This document shows positions 28,555 to 36,706 of a stretch of 55,821 nucleotides of DNA, one piece after another. The notes beneath the pieces are model-generated. The model was not told the origin of the DNA. It did not search any database and saw only the letters and a list, made by a program, of their open reading frames with translations. Location of the stretch: the NCBI GenBank assembly GCA_012521405.1, contig JAAYMK010000033.1, forward strand, positions 1 to 55,821, written 5' to 3'. The DNA comes from Bacillota bacterium (GTDB lineage: Bacteria > Bacillota > Dethiobacteria > Dethiobacterales > Dethiobacteraceae). Made by a program: the position numbers and the translations under genes. Numbering within the stretch: position 1 is the first letter of the stretch; each line of letters begins with the position of its first letter.

Positions 28555-29475
28555 TTAACAAAAACCACGATCGGGAGAATGCAAAAGTTCCAAAAAATTG
28601 CGGTGAAGGGGTTTGGCCAGATCATCCGGATTGTACAGGCTAGTTATATCGTGCTGGAAATGTACTTTCTCTACTTTGATTTGCTTTAAAATTTTATAAT
28701 GTAATTCTCTGCGGACGGCCATTTTCGGCAGCAAAGCCGCACCTTTGTCTGAAGTTACGGCGGAAATAATACCGTTTGTAGATTGTAATTCCAGTACTAT
28801 ATTTAACTCATCTAGATCTATATCCAAAGCAGACAAAGTTGTTTCCATGGTGGTGCGAATACCGGAGCCTTTCTCTCTAATTATCAGCGGCAGTTCTTTC
28901 AAGGTAGCAAGGGTAATTTCGTTGCTAGGCCATTTTTCACTGTTATGTGCCACTAAGATTAATTCGTTTGCTGTAACATGCTTGGTGGCAATTTTTTCTT
29001 GTTCCAAAAGTTCACGATTTTTTTCAGTCAGCGGTCCTTCTACTAAACCTATATCTATTTCGTGATTAATCATTTTTTCAATTACTGTGTCTGTGTTAAA
29101 GGTTTGCATGTGAATATGGTATTCCGGGTATTTTTCTTTAAAATTAAAGATAGTGCAAGGAAGTGCATAATTGCCTACGGTGCTGGAAGCTCCAAGTTGT
29201 AGCAATACTACTTGACTGCGGGAACGGTCCAGTTCCTTGGCAATTTTTTCACCTAAATAAAGTATTTTTTGGGCGTGTTGATAAACAACTTGCCCGGCAT
29301 CAGTGAGGGTAACTCCCCGATTTGTACGTTCTAAAAGTTTAGACTGACACTGATTTTCGAGATCTTGAATTTTTAAGCTTAAAGAGGGTTGTGAAACATA
29401 GAGCTTTTTGGCTGCTTTAGAGATACTTCCTGTTTCCACAACTGTGCAAAAGGCCCTTAAGCTGTCAAGATCCAT
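28555..29475 (-). CDS. LysR-family regulator, probably selenium-associated
   Basis: A 306-residue LysR protein with an N-terminal winged helix-turn-helix ('SLRAFCTVVETGSISKAAKKLYVSQPSLSLKIQDLE') and a periplasmic-binding-type effector domain (about 90-295). A selenium-metabolism-associated LysR subfamily is known in Sec-using anaerobes, and the placement beside yedE and the YedF-like gene fits it; this subfamily call is from context. It has its own promoter and an AGGGGGGAG ribosome site. Confidence 0.85.
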   Translation of the reverse strand: MDLDSLRAFCTVVETGSISKAAKKLYVSQPSLSLKIQDLENQCQSKLLERTNRGVTLTDAGQVVYQHAQKILYLGEKIAKELDRSRSQVVLLQLGASSTVGNYALPCTIFNFKEKYPEYHIHMQTFNTDTVIEKMINHEIDIGLVEGPLTEKNRELLEQEKIATKHVTANELILVAHNSEKWPSNEITLATLKELPLIIREKGSGIRTTMETTLSALDIDLDELNIVLELQSTNGIISAVTSDKGAALLPKMAVRRELHYKILKQIKVEKVHFQHDITSLYNPDDLAKPLHRNFLELLHSPDRGFC

Positions 29476-29509
29476 ATCTCTCCCCCCTCTTTTACCATGG
29501 TCTATTCTT

Positions 29510-29538
29510 ATTCTAATTCATTTAATTTTAACCTTCAA
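29510..29538 (-). promoter_or_regulatory. promoter of the LysR gene
   Basis: On the minus strand TTGAAG (29538-29533) and TAGAAT (29515-29510) have a 17-base spacer, 35 bases before the start codon. Confidence 0.65.
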
Positions 29539-29591
29539 GCTGCTGCAGGGCATGTAAACGCCAGAAACTTGTTGTCAAAAAAATTTAAGAT

Positions 29592-29660
29592 AAAAAAATC
29601 CGGCTAGTTGATATAGGAAACTTGTATAGCTATTGAAGTTGTCTATAGCCGGATTTTTTT
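29592..29660 (+). other. long-loop inverted repeat ending in a T-run
   Basis: AAAAAATCCGGCTA near 29592-29606 pairs with TAGCCGGATTTTTTT at 29646-29660 across a 39-base interior that can itself fold (CTATATAG-like elements). It lies between the divergent LysR and tat promoters and could act as a terminator in either direction. The rest of the 317-base gap holds only the two promoters. Confidence 0.5.
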
Positions 29661-29719
29661 ATGGGCAAAAATAAGAGTTTTAATGAGAAAAATGCAGATA
29701 AACATATATAATTAGCTTT

Positions 29720-29749
29720 TTGACGAGACTGAGCTAAAGAGCTTATTAT
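29720..29749 (+). promoter_or_regulatory. promoter of the tatA-tatC-selenoprotein operon
   Basis: TTGACG (29720-29725) and TATTAT (29744-29749), 18-base spacer, 44 bases before tatA. Confidence 0.6.
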
Positions 29750-29792
29750 ATGGGTAAATGAAAAAAATCACAAAGTATCCGGAGGTGAGCGG

Positions 29793-29978
29793 ATGTTTTC
29801 CAGGCTTGGTTTTGGCGAACTGATTTTAATCTTAATTGTAGCTTTGTTGATATTTGGCCCCAAGAAGTTGCCGGAAATAGGGAAAGCTTTAGGTCATGGG
29901 ATTAGAGAATTTAAAGCTGCCACTAAAGAATTACAGCAAAGTTTTTCCGACGCGGTAACAGAGACAGAAGATAAGTAA
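29793..29978 (+). CDS. tatA: twin-arginine translocase subunit TatA
   Basis: Sixty-one residues: one membrane helix '[25 protein letters not shown]' with the F-G-P hinge, then an amphipathic helix and an acidic tail, the standard TatA layout. It forms the Tat pore with TatC for folded proteins. It is first gene of a three-gene operon whose last member carries a Tat signal. Confidence 0.95.
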   Translation: MFSRLGFGELILILIVALLIFGPKKLPEIGKALGHGIREFKAATKELQQSFSDAVTETEDK

Positions 29979-30049
29979 GTATAAGTGGTTTGGTACAAAA
30001 TTTTGTTATACTTGATAGCCCTACATCAGAATGCTCATGAGGTGATGTG

Positions 30050-30796
30050 ATGGGGCGAGAAGCTAAAAACCTTACAATAACTGGACACCTGGGAGAATTG
30101 CGGCAACGCTTAATAATTTGCCTGATGACTCTTGTGATAACTACAATAAGTAGTTTTCTTTTTGTCGATAAATTGCGTGCCATTATCACGCGCCCGGCCG
30201 GAGATATCCAGCTTATTTTTCTTACACCACCCGAAGCTTTGATGGCAGATTTGCGTTTGTCAGTGATGTTTGGTCTTGCTTTGGCAATGCCTGTACTGGT
30301 TTATCACTTACTTGCCTTTTTGCTGCCGGCTTTTGAAAGTTATGAAAAAAAGATTATTATCCCTGCTGTGCTGGCTGTTTTTGTTTTCTTTGTCTTGGGA
30401 GTGCTTTTTGCCTACTTTGTGGTTTTTCCCTTTTCAGTGCGCTTTTTTCTTAATTTTGCTACAGATACCCTGCAACCTCTGTTTACCATCTCAAACTATT
30501 TATCCTTTGCCGTGAATTTTATTTTTGCTTTTGGCATTGTCTTTCAACTACCGCTTTTGTTTCTCACACTTGGACAACTAAACATGGTGGAGGCAAAATT
30601 GCTGCGCCGGTATCGTAAATATGCACTACTTGCAGTGCTAGTTATCGCCGCTGTACTTACACCCCCAGATGTTTTTTCGCAATTAATGCTGGGCATCCCC
30701 CTCTACGGACTTTATGAATTAGGCATCCTGCTGGTGGCCTTTAGTCAAAGGGGAAGAAAAGTAGCGGATAAAAGTGAATGTTTTCATTTTCACTAA
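30050..30796 (+). CDS. tatC: twin-arginine translocase subunit TatC
   Basis: A six-helix membrane receptor for Tat signal peptides. N-terminal 'TGHLGELRQRLIICL', 'FLTPPEALMADLRLSVMFGLALAMPVLVY' and 'FAFGIVFQLPLL' are conserved TatC segments. About 248 residues. ATG 30050 with AGGTG upstream; GTG 30047 is also possible. It ends 32 bases before the selenoprotein gene. Confidence 0.95.
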   Translation: MGREAKNLTITGHLGELRQRLIICLMTLVITTISSFLFVDKLRAIITRPAGDIQLIFLTPPEALMADLRLSVMFGLALAMPVLVYHLLAFLLPAFESYEKKIIIPAVLAVFVFFVLGVLFAYFVVFPFSVRFFLNFATDTLQPLFTISNYLSFAVNFIFAFGIVFQLPLLFLTLGQLNMVEAKLLRRYRKYALLAVLVIAAVLTPPDVFSQLMLGIPLYGLYELGILLVAFSQRGRKVADKSECFHFH

Positions 30797-30828
30797 GATA
30801 AAGTTGCTGCAGTAAAGGAGGTTAAATA

Positions 30829-31626
30829 ATGTCCGATTCTAAAGCTACGAAAGAAAAAGAAATTTCAAGAAGGAAGTTTTTAGTGGGAGCAGGTGCTGCC
30901 ATCGCCGGTGTGGCGCTGGCAGGCGGGATTCATAATTTCCTGCGTGGCACTAATGCAAGCCCGGCGGCCGCCGGAAACGTAGAAGCGGCAAAATGGCCGG
31001 TAGAGTACAAAAAACTTGATCCGGACGTGGCGGCGGAAAGAGCTTATCTTGGATATAAAGAAGCCGGGTGAGGATATGGTGCCGCCCAAGGTCTTTTGGG
31101 CTATTTAGCGGAAGAAGTAGGCTATCCCTTTAACCAGCTGCCTTTAGAAGCCTTTACTTCTTTCCAAGCCGGTATTGAAGGTTGGGGATCCATCTGCGGT
31201 GCATTAATTGCTCCCATTCAGCTCATCGGGATGATTGCTGAAGGGGAAGAAAAATCAGCCATGGTTAATGAGTTGATTGCTTTTTATACGCAACATCCTT
31301 TCCCGGAATACCAGACAGGGGAATTTGATTTACCCAGAGTGGCGGTCGGTTCCACACTTTGCCATGTTTCCGTTACCCGGTGGATGAACGAGACAGGTAT
31401 GGGTCCGCGCAGTAGACCGGAGCGTAAAGAAAGATGCGCCGGTTTAACGGCAGACGTCTGCAAGTTTACGGCGCAAATGCTCAATAAATATCTCGAAGGC
31501 ACCTTTAAACCGGGAGAATATACTGCACCGGCGGTGGCCGGAGAGTGCCTGGTTTGCCACGGCGAGATGGAGCCTTTTGCCCATGGTAAAGAAAACTGCC
31601 TGGATTGCCATGAAGATCACCGGTAA
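30829..31626 (+). CDS. Tat-exported diheme selenoprotein, C_GCAxxG_C_C / split-Soret cytochrome type (TGA = Sec81)
   Basis: The frame is open from ATG 30829 to TAA 31626 except for one TGA at 31069-31071, codon 81 of 265. The Tat signal is S-R-R-K-F-L at residues 13-18, then a hydrophobic stretch ending before about residue 45. Sec81 takes the place of the first Cys in the C_GCAxxG_C_C redox pattern: 'AG-U-GYGAAQGLL', then 'GWGSICGAL', then cysteines in 'STLCHVS' and 'RCAGLTADVC'. Two heme c sites close the protein: C-L-V-C-H (240-244) and C-L-D-C-H (257-261). It is probably an extracytoplasmic electron-transfer protein, cotranscribed with tatA-tatC. A SECIS-like hairpin follows the TGA. Without Sec insertion the gene would yield an 80-residue fragment. 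AAAGGAGG precedes the ATG. Confidence 0.9.
31069..31101 (+). promoter_or_regulatory. Sec codon and bacterial SECIS-like hairpin of the Tat selenoprotein
   Basis: After TGA (31069-31071), GCCCAA (31084-31089) pairs with TTGGGC (31096-31101) and the apical loop is GGTCTT. Exactly 18 bases separate the TGA from the loop GG. This is the distance, and GGTCT the loop, that I remember for E. coli fdhF, the reference bacterial SECIS. Confidence 0.85.
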
Positions 31627-31640
31627 AGGTGCTCACAAGT

Positions 31641-31678
31641 AAACACCCAAGCCCTCACGGCTTGGGTGTTTTGTTTTG
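31641..31678 (+). terminator. bidirectional terminator
   Basis: AAACACCCAAGCC pairs with GGCTTGGGTGTTT around CTCAC, followed by TGTTTT. It lies between the selenoprotein operon and the converging moaD/AOR operon. Confidence 0.85.
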
Positions 31679-31681
31679 GCT

Positions 31682-31906
31682 CTAACCTCCGCCTATGGGC
31701 GGGAAAAGGGCAAGCGTATCCCCATCCTTGAGCACATATTCCTTTTGCACAAGGATACCGTTGACCATGATCAAGGAAACTTCTTCTTCCGGTATGTCCA
31801 ATACCTTAATGGCTTGTTCCACAGTTATGCCTTGGTCAAATTCCTTTATCTTTGCTTTAAAGCGATTGTGGCGCAGGGTGGCAAAAAGTTTTACCGTGAG
31901 CTGCAT
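31682..31906 (-). CDS. MoaD/ThiS-family sulfur carrier
   Basis: A 74-residue ubiquitin-like protein with the required C-terminal Gly-Gly ('LFPPIGGG') that is thiocarboxylated for molybdopterin synthesis. The body has 'VKLFATLRH' and 'VNGILVQKEYVLKDGDTLAL'. It lies 35 bases behind the AOR gene on the same strand, so it probably serves the tungsten-pterin cofactor of that enzyme. Confidence 0.9.
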   Translation of the reverse strand: MQLTVKLFATLRHNRFKAKIKEFDQGITVEQAIKVLDIPEEEVSLIMVNGILVQKEYVLKDGDTLALFPPIGGG

Positions 31907-31941
31907 ACTGTCACTCCATTTGTTGCAAATCCGGTACGTTA

Positions 31942-33735
31942 CTACAACCCTAAAGCTTTAAGTTTTGCAGGTGTGGGAACACCGTTTTCCCAACCTCGCA
32001 CTGCATAATATTGGGGCAGAAGCTTATCTAGGGGATGTACATGCCCTTTAGTTGGACCTTCAGGCATTGGATCTTCCAAAAGACGTTTTGGCAGTGTGTC
32101 ATCGGCAGCAGTGTAGCCTTCTTGCAAATTAAACAAGCGTTCCACATTGTAGCAACGTTCTCCACATTTTAATAATGTCTCGGTAGTATATGGAATGCCG
32201 GTGGCCGCTGCCAATAAAGCTGCATAATCTTCGGCGCCCAGGGCAAAGGAGGAAAAGAGGCAAAGGCCGCTGCTGTCAATGGCGGCAGTGAGGTCCTGGA
32301 AAGTTTTTACCCATTGAGCTTTGCCTTCTAAAGAAAAACGATCCAATGGTTCCGGCAGGCCTAAAATCTCCGGTGAAATTAAATAGCCGCGTACGTGGCA
32401 ACCACCGCGGTTAGAGGTGGCATATTGCAGACCATGCCCCATAAGTCCGCGCGGATCATAAGCAGGCAGTTCTAATTTTTTTACACTCATGGAAAGGTCA
32501 GGTGCGCCGTAGGCAGCCGTTAAACGAGCCGACCCCTGGGCCAGCAGAGAGCCAAATCCTTGCTTGTCCCCCATACGTTTAACCCACTCGACAATCGCTT
32601 CTGCATTGCCCCAGGTTAAAGCAGGGCCGTCTTCTAATTCTGCATTTGTAATTATGCCACGTTGGTATAATTCCATGGCGGCGGCAATAGTTGAGCCGGC
32701 AGAAATAGTGTCGACACCTATATCATTGCAGGCGGTATTGGCATGAATTATAGCTTTTAGATCGGAAATGCCGCAAGCACTGCCAAAGGCCCAAATAGTT
32801 TCATATTCCGGGCCGGCACCTTCAAGGCCGTCTATTTCACAATGGCGGCCACAGGCAATGGGGCAGCGGTAACAAGGATCTTTTCTTTTCAGATACTTTT
32901 CTGCTAATGTTTCCCCCGAGATATTTTCCGCCTCTGCAAAAACACCTGTTTGAAAGTTTTTTGTAGGCAAGATCCCTGCTTCATTGATAATATTTACCAG
33001 GATTGCTGTGCCATACGCCGGTAAACCTTGTCCTGTTACCCCGTTTTCCCTAATTTTTTTAATGGCGGCACGCACAGCTTCTTTAAATTTTACCGGGTCT
33101 GCTACTTGTACATTCTGTGTGCCACGCACAACAATTGCTTTAAGGTTTTTCGCACCCATCACAGCCCCGACGCCCGAGCGTCCCGCTGCCCGGCAAAAGT
33201 CGTTAATAATGGAAGCAATGGGAGAAAGATGTTCGCCGGCAGGCCCAATGACGGCAACTCGCGCCTTAGGGTCGCCAAATTCTTGCAAAAGTATTTCAGT
33301 TGCAATACTGGTAGTTTTACCCCAAAGGTGCGCGGCCGGTTTAATTTGTACAGAGTCATCTTTGATGGCAATATAGACCGGTTCCGGGGCTTTGCCTTCC
33401 ACAATCAGCATATCGTAGCCGGCAAATTTTAGTTCTGCGCCCCAAAAACCTCCGGCATTTGAAGAAGCAATAACATTGTTAAGAGGCGATTTCGTTACCA
33501 CCATATAGCGATTGCCGGTAGGGGCGGTGGTGCCGGTTAGCGGACCGGTAGCAAAAAATATTTTGTTCTCCTCAGATAAAGCATTAATGCCGGCAGGAAT
33601 TTCTTCCATCAGCATTTTTCCTGCCAAACCTCTTCCGCCGATGAATTTATTTGACAAATCGGCGGGAACCTTTTCCGACTTGATTTCACCGGTACTGAGA
33701 TTAATGCGTAAAATTTTTCCCCAGATACTGCTCAA
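31942..33735 (-). CDS. aldehyde ferredoxin oxidoreductase (tungsten-pterin)
   Basis: Oxidises aldehydes to acids with ferredoxin, or runs in reverse. Numbered from TTG 33735 (GGAGGT site 6 bases upstream), the protein has 597 residues. The N-terminal AOR domain 'GRGLAGKMLMEEIP...GPLTGTTAPTGNRYMVVTKSPL' binds the two pterins. The Fe4S4 ligands Cys288, Cys291 and Cys295 in 'CYRCPIAC' coincide with the numbering I remember for Pyrococcus AOR; the fourth is in 'SSGLCLFSSF'. It forms an operon with a MoaD-like gene and converges on the Tat selenoprotein. The preferred aldehyde is unknown. Confidence 0.94.
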   Translation of the reverse strand: MSSIWGKILRINLSTGEIKSEKVPADLSNKFIGGRGLAGKMLMEEIPAGINALSEENKIFFATGPLTGTTAPTGNRYMVVTKSPLNNVIASSNAGGFWGAELKFAGYDMLIVEGKAPEPVYIAIKDDSVQIKPAAHLWGKTTSIATEILLQEFGDPKARVAVIGPAGEHLSPIASIINDFCRAAGRSGVGAVMGAKNLKAIVVRGTQNVQVADPVKFKEAVRAAIKKIRENGVTGQGLPAYGTAILVNIINEAGILPTKNFQTGVFAEAENISGETLAEKYLKRKDPCYRCPIACGRHCEIDGLEGAGPEYETIWAFGSACGISDLKAIIHANTACNDIGVDTISAGSTIAAAMELYQRGIITNAELEDGPALTWGNAEAIVEWVKRMGDKQGFGSLLAQGSARLTAAYGAPDLSMSVKKLELPAYDPRGLMGHGLQYATSNRGGCHVRGYLISPEILGLPEPLDRFSLEGKAQWVKTFQDLTAAIDSSGLCLFSSFALGAEDYAALLAAATGIPYTTETLLKCGERCYNVERLFNLQEGYTAADDTLPKRLLEDPMPEGPTKGHVHPLDKLLPQYYAVRGWENGVPTPAKLKALGL

Positions 33736-33919
33736 TTTAATACCTCCAGATAATAGTAATAAATGCAAAACGTACTAAATACATAGGGTAACTATATATT
33801 TGTAAATAATATTTCTAGTCAGAAATGAAAAATCCTGTCTGTATGTGACTGTATTCACTAGGGTAATTTTTGCCAGCGCAACATAATTTTTTTAAAACTA
33901 AAAAATTCTTTGTAATCCT

Positions 33920-33952
33920 ACCAAAGCAGCGCTTAACTGGCGCTGCTTTGGT
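33920..33952. repeat. 13-base inverted repeat in the AOR/34-kb intergenic gap
   Basis: ACCAAAGCAGCGC pairs perfectly with GCGCTGCTTTGGT across a 7-base loop. There is no T-run, so it is not a clear terminator. The surrounding 33769-34039 gap is AT-rich with a TATATAAT box near 33995 but no good -35; nothing else was seen there. Confidence 0.6.
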
Positions 33953-34039
33953 GAGAAGTATTTATCCTTTGAGGAAATCTTGGCCGAACTGGTATATAAT
34001 TAGACCAAGAAGCGGTATACAAGGCAGGAAGGGAGCATT

Positions 34040-34879
34040 ATGCAAAAAGCAAGAAAAAAAATGATTTTCTTTATATGCGTACTGTTTGTGATTTTCTTTA
34101 TTCTCATAACCAATGCTTATTATCCACTAAGAAGTTTTTTGCTCATGTTTCCTGTCAGCAAATACCATCAATACACAGGTCTTTTCCGTTACATACCCTT
34201 GTCAGTTCCTTCCGGAAGTTTGCCGGGCCGGGGCAGTTTTTTCCCTTATGTTTTGTATTTTAACGCCGGCAAAGGCTTTACCAAGTATTTAAATGCAAAG
34301 GAAGACATCCAGTTAAGTATCATTTATAACTTTGGTAATTTTCGCTGCGGCAAAAAGTATGCCGCCTATTTTGATCCGCAAAGCGATCTTTATGGGGCAT
34401 TTTACGGCGCTTATGCCGTTAACAGTAAAGCTTTATTTTTTGCTGAAGACGGCCAGGTTAAAATTGAAAAGCTTGCTACCGTCCCTGCTTATGACCAAAA
34501 ACACTTGGTGATGCCTTCCATTGGTTTGCCGCCGGGTAAAGTCACTTTTACGGTGGAAGCAGTAGAGGTACAAAGGGGGGTTTCGTATATAGACATCCCC
34601 GGCTGGTGCAAAATGGACGCCGTCATTAAAACCAATACGCCTGCCCACCGCTATCGCACCCGGCAATTGGGTTATTTACAGTATGGGGTACCTAAAGGTC
34701 TGGAAGTAGAAACTGATTATCAAGTTATGCGGCTTGCCGCCCGGGCATATTGTCGCTATTTTGAGGAGTATAATGCCACGATAGTTTTTTATATTCTGGC
34801 AAAAGAGCGGGGGGTGGTGGAGGAAATCGATACCCGAATTCTTTCCCGTTCTGTCTTAAAACAAAGCCATAAGCATTAA
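34040..34879 (+). CDS. membrane-anchored protein of unknown function
   Basis: A 279-residue protein with an N-terminal membrane anchor (residues 8-26 'MIFFICVLFVIFFILITNA') after a basic stretch, then an extracytoplasmic domain rich in aromatic residues. No motif is recognised; segments such as 'PSIGLPPGKVTFTVEAVEVQRGVSYIDIPGWCKMDAV' suggest beta structure. GGAAGGGAG precedes the ATG. It converges on the 3D-domain protein with a 4-base overlap, so both may be envelope proteins. Confidence 0.72.
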   Translation: MQKARKKMIFFICVLFVIFFILITNAYYPLRSFLLMFPVSKYHQYTGLFRYIPLSVPSGSLPGRGSFFPYVLYFNAGKGFTKYLNAKEDIQLSIIYNFGNFRCGKKYAAYFDPQSDLYGAFYGAYAVNSKALFFAEDGQVKIEKLATVPAYDQKHLVMPSIGLPPGKVTFTVEAVEVQRGVSYIDIPGWCKMDAVIKTNTPAHRYRTRQLGYLQYGVPKGLEVETDYQVMRLAARAYCRYFEEYNATIVFYILAKERGVVEEIDTRILSRSVLKQSHKH

Positions 34880-35355
34880 TCTTGTGGTTTTTTAAAAACT
34901 ACCAACAGTTCTTGCTGGCCAAATTCAATTGCTTCTTCACGGGAAGAGCAGGCTAAATCAATATTATTGGGCCCGATCCCGCTGCCGCGATCCTGCACAA
35001 TGTACCATCCCTGACCTTCCACATAAATTTCTGTGCCAAAGGGGATATTGGGGCCGGCGGCTGCTGTTTTGCCGGGTACAACTTTTTCGCCGCTGGCTGT
35101 AATCCTAGGATCACCGGTATAGTCATGCCCCGGGACGGCGTCTGGTGCTGTAGGGGCATATTTGGTTACTTTCATGATTTGGGTGACATATTGCTCCGAG
35201 GCAAAAGACAGTCTTCTAGCTTCTTGCATTTCTTTTTCTGCATGCAACGCTGCCTGCCGGTATTGATGCACTTGGGCTGATAAATTTGTGGCTGAACGGA
35301 GGACGAAAAGAAGCACCAATGAGGTGATAAGTAAGAGCTGTTTTACAGTTAACAT
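34876..35355 (-). CDS. 3D-domain (Asp-Asp-Asp) cell-wall protein
   Basis: An N-terminal signal/anchor (residues 4-28) and short coiled region precede a C-terminal 3D domain (about 80-155). The three conserved aspartates are in 'GDPRITASG', 'VQDRGSGIG' and 'NNIDLACSS', with 'IPFGTEIYVEGQGWYIVQDRG' as the barrel core. The domain is related to MltA lytic transglycosylases and to YabE/YorM-type wall proteins. 159 residues. Confidence 0.87.
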   Translation of the reverse strand: MLTVKQLLLITSLVLLFVLRSATNLSAQVHQYRQAALHAEKEMQEARRLSFASEQYVTQIMKVTKYAPTAPDAVPGHDYTGDPRITASGEKVVPGKTAAAGPNIPFGTEIYVEGQGWYIVQDRGSGIGPNNIDLACSSREEAIEFGQQELLVVFKKPQD

Positions 35356-35422
35356 GGCACCTTCGTTCCTTTCTGCTCAGATTCTTATGCTAAAATCATT
35401 TTTGCCGAAGTGAGGCGATTTT

Positions 35423-35611
35423 ATGGGTTGTTTATTATGGTTAATTTTGTTTGTTTTATGTTGGCCGGTGGCCCTCCTGTTTTTAATTTTGTATCCGCTG
35501 TTTTGGCTTATACTACTCCCCTTTAGATTCTGTGGTTATGCGGTCACATTGGTGCTGGATTTTATTTGGCAACTGGCAACTTTGCCTTTGCGGCTTTTAC
35601 GCCGGCTCTGA
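35423..35611 (+). CDS. small hydrophobic membrane protein
   Basis: A 62-residue protein made almost entirely of hydrophobic residues (two helices joined by 'FRFCGYAV'), ending in the basic 'RLLRRL'. A GTGAGGCG ribosome site precedes the ATG. Its function is unknown. Confidence 0.5.
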   Translation: MGCLLWLILFVLCWPVALLFLILYPLFWLILLPFRFCGYAVTLVLDFIWQLATLPLRLLRRL

Positions 35612-35662
35612 GCCAGAAAGAGTGTTGTTACAAAAAAATAAGGTTTTACAAGCATTTTATTC

Positions 35663-35787
35663 TTGACAAAAAGTTCACAAGCCTTTAAACTTATATTAGA
35701 AGTACATAGCTGTATATACAGGTGCTTAAAGGTTTGCGTATAAAGCGGTCAAAAAAGCTTGTAAAAATAATTGTTACCAGATATAAT
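35663..35787 (+). promoter_or_regulatory. two candidate promoters for the methyltransferase/importer operon
   Basis: The first has TTGACA (35663-35668) and TAAACT (35686-35691). The second has TTGTAA (35759-35764) and a perfect TATAAT (35782-35787). Both have a 17-base spacer. The 340-base gap 35612-35953 holds these plus the leader below. Confidence 0.6.
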
Positions 35788-35789
35788 TT

Positions 35790-35915
35790 CTTTGTATTAG
35801 TGTGCTATGAAAGCACAGATTAAAAGAGGCTGCGAGAAAAATTTACTATAAAACATGACTATTAACCATGAAGGTTAATGACTGGGCGACCCGGTCTACT
35901 TCATGGTTTTCTTTT
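35790..35915 (+). promoter_or_regulatory. attenuator-like leader with intrinsic terminator
   Basis: Downstream of the second promoter a GTGCT/AGCAC hairpin is followed by a purine-rich segment. A terminator comes next: AACCATGAAG (35864-35873) pairs with CTTCATGGTT (35899-35908) with an inner GAC-GGG/CCC-GTC helix, then TTCTTTTT. Terminating before the first gene suggests regulated read-through. No riboswitch class recognised. Confidence 0.5.
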
Positions 35916-35953
35916 TCCTAAAAGCTTTTGTAAAGAGAAAAGAGGGAGAAAAG

Positions 35954-36693
35954 ATGCAAAACCGCATTGAAAAATATTGGCAGGGAGAAGCAACGCGTTA
36001 TAATGAGAATATTTGGGCGGAATTAAATAGTTTTAAAAAACAAGCATGGAAGAAACTAATTAGTGCATACTTACCCCGCCAAGAAGATTTACTGGTACTT
36101 GACATCGGTACCGGTCCCGGATTTTTTGCCATGATTTTGGCGGAAATGGGGCACCGGGTTGCCGGCATAGATTGCGCAGAAAAGATGTTGGTACAGGCAA
36201 AAAATAATACACAAAAAGCCGGTTTACAAGTGAATTTTTTCAAAATGGATTCCCATGAGCTGGCTTTTCCCGATGCTTGTTTCGATCTTTTAGTGTGCCG
36301 CAATCTGACCTGGATTTTGCATGATCCCCCAAAAGCTTACCGGGAGTGGTATCGAGTATTAAAACCGGTGGCCGGCTGCTTATTTTTGATGCAAACTGGA
36401 ACCTGCGCTTACATGATGCCAGGATGCAGGCAATGTATGAGGAAGATTTAAAACGGGCGCAAGCACTTGGCATTAAAATCAATGAGCATGAAGACCCGGA
36501 AGAATGCGATCGCATTGCCAAAGATTTATTTTTCAGTAAAAAACTGCGCCCCCAATGGGATAGTAAAGAATTGCTTGACATCGGATTTCGTCGTCTTTGG
36601 ATCGATAATGATATTTCCGAGCTGGTTTGGGATCTCGGGGAAAGAATTCTTAATCGTTCCACACCCATGTTTTTAATTTGCGCGGAAAAATGA
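35954..36693 (+). pseudogene. class I SAM methyltransferase, broken by a one-base frameshift
   Basis: The N-terminal part (from ATG 35954, GAGGGAG site) is a Rossmann methyltransferase: 'VLDIGTGPGFFAMILAEMGHRVAGID' is motif I, followed by 'FDLLVCRNLTWIL'. Near 36366 the frame shifts: the expected 'LKPGGRLLIFD' continues only in the +2 frame ('GGRLLIFDANWNL') up to TGA at 36691-36693. CCGGTGGC instead of CCGGGTGGC, one missing G, explains it. Joined, the protein would be about 246 residues, a normal length. It sits 14 bases before an importer operon, as in several anaerobes with paired methyltransferase and metallophore or corrinoid importer. The cause is either a real mutation or a sequencing error. 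Confidence 0.82.
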
Positions 36694-36706
36694 ACGGGGG
36701 AAGACC

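Noticed and set aside
31096-31626. Separate 176-residue gene starting inside the Tat selenoprotein
   Set aside because: It is in the same frame as the upstream signal-peptide part, has no ribosome site, and the intervening TGA is followed by a SECIS-like hairpin; one recoded gene explains it better.
33920-33952. Terminator for the AOR region
   Set aside because: A perfect stem but no T-run on either strand, and it lies upstream of both flanking genes; kept only as an inverted repeat.
35790-35915. Lysine riboswitch, suggested by an AGAGGCTGCGA-like stretch
   Set aside because: The region is far too short for the five-helix lysine aptamer and later conserved blocks are absent.
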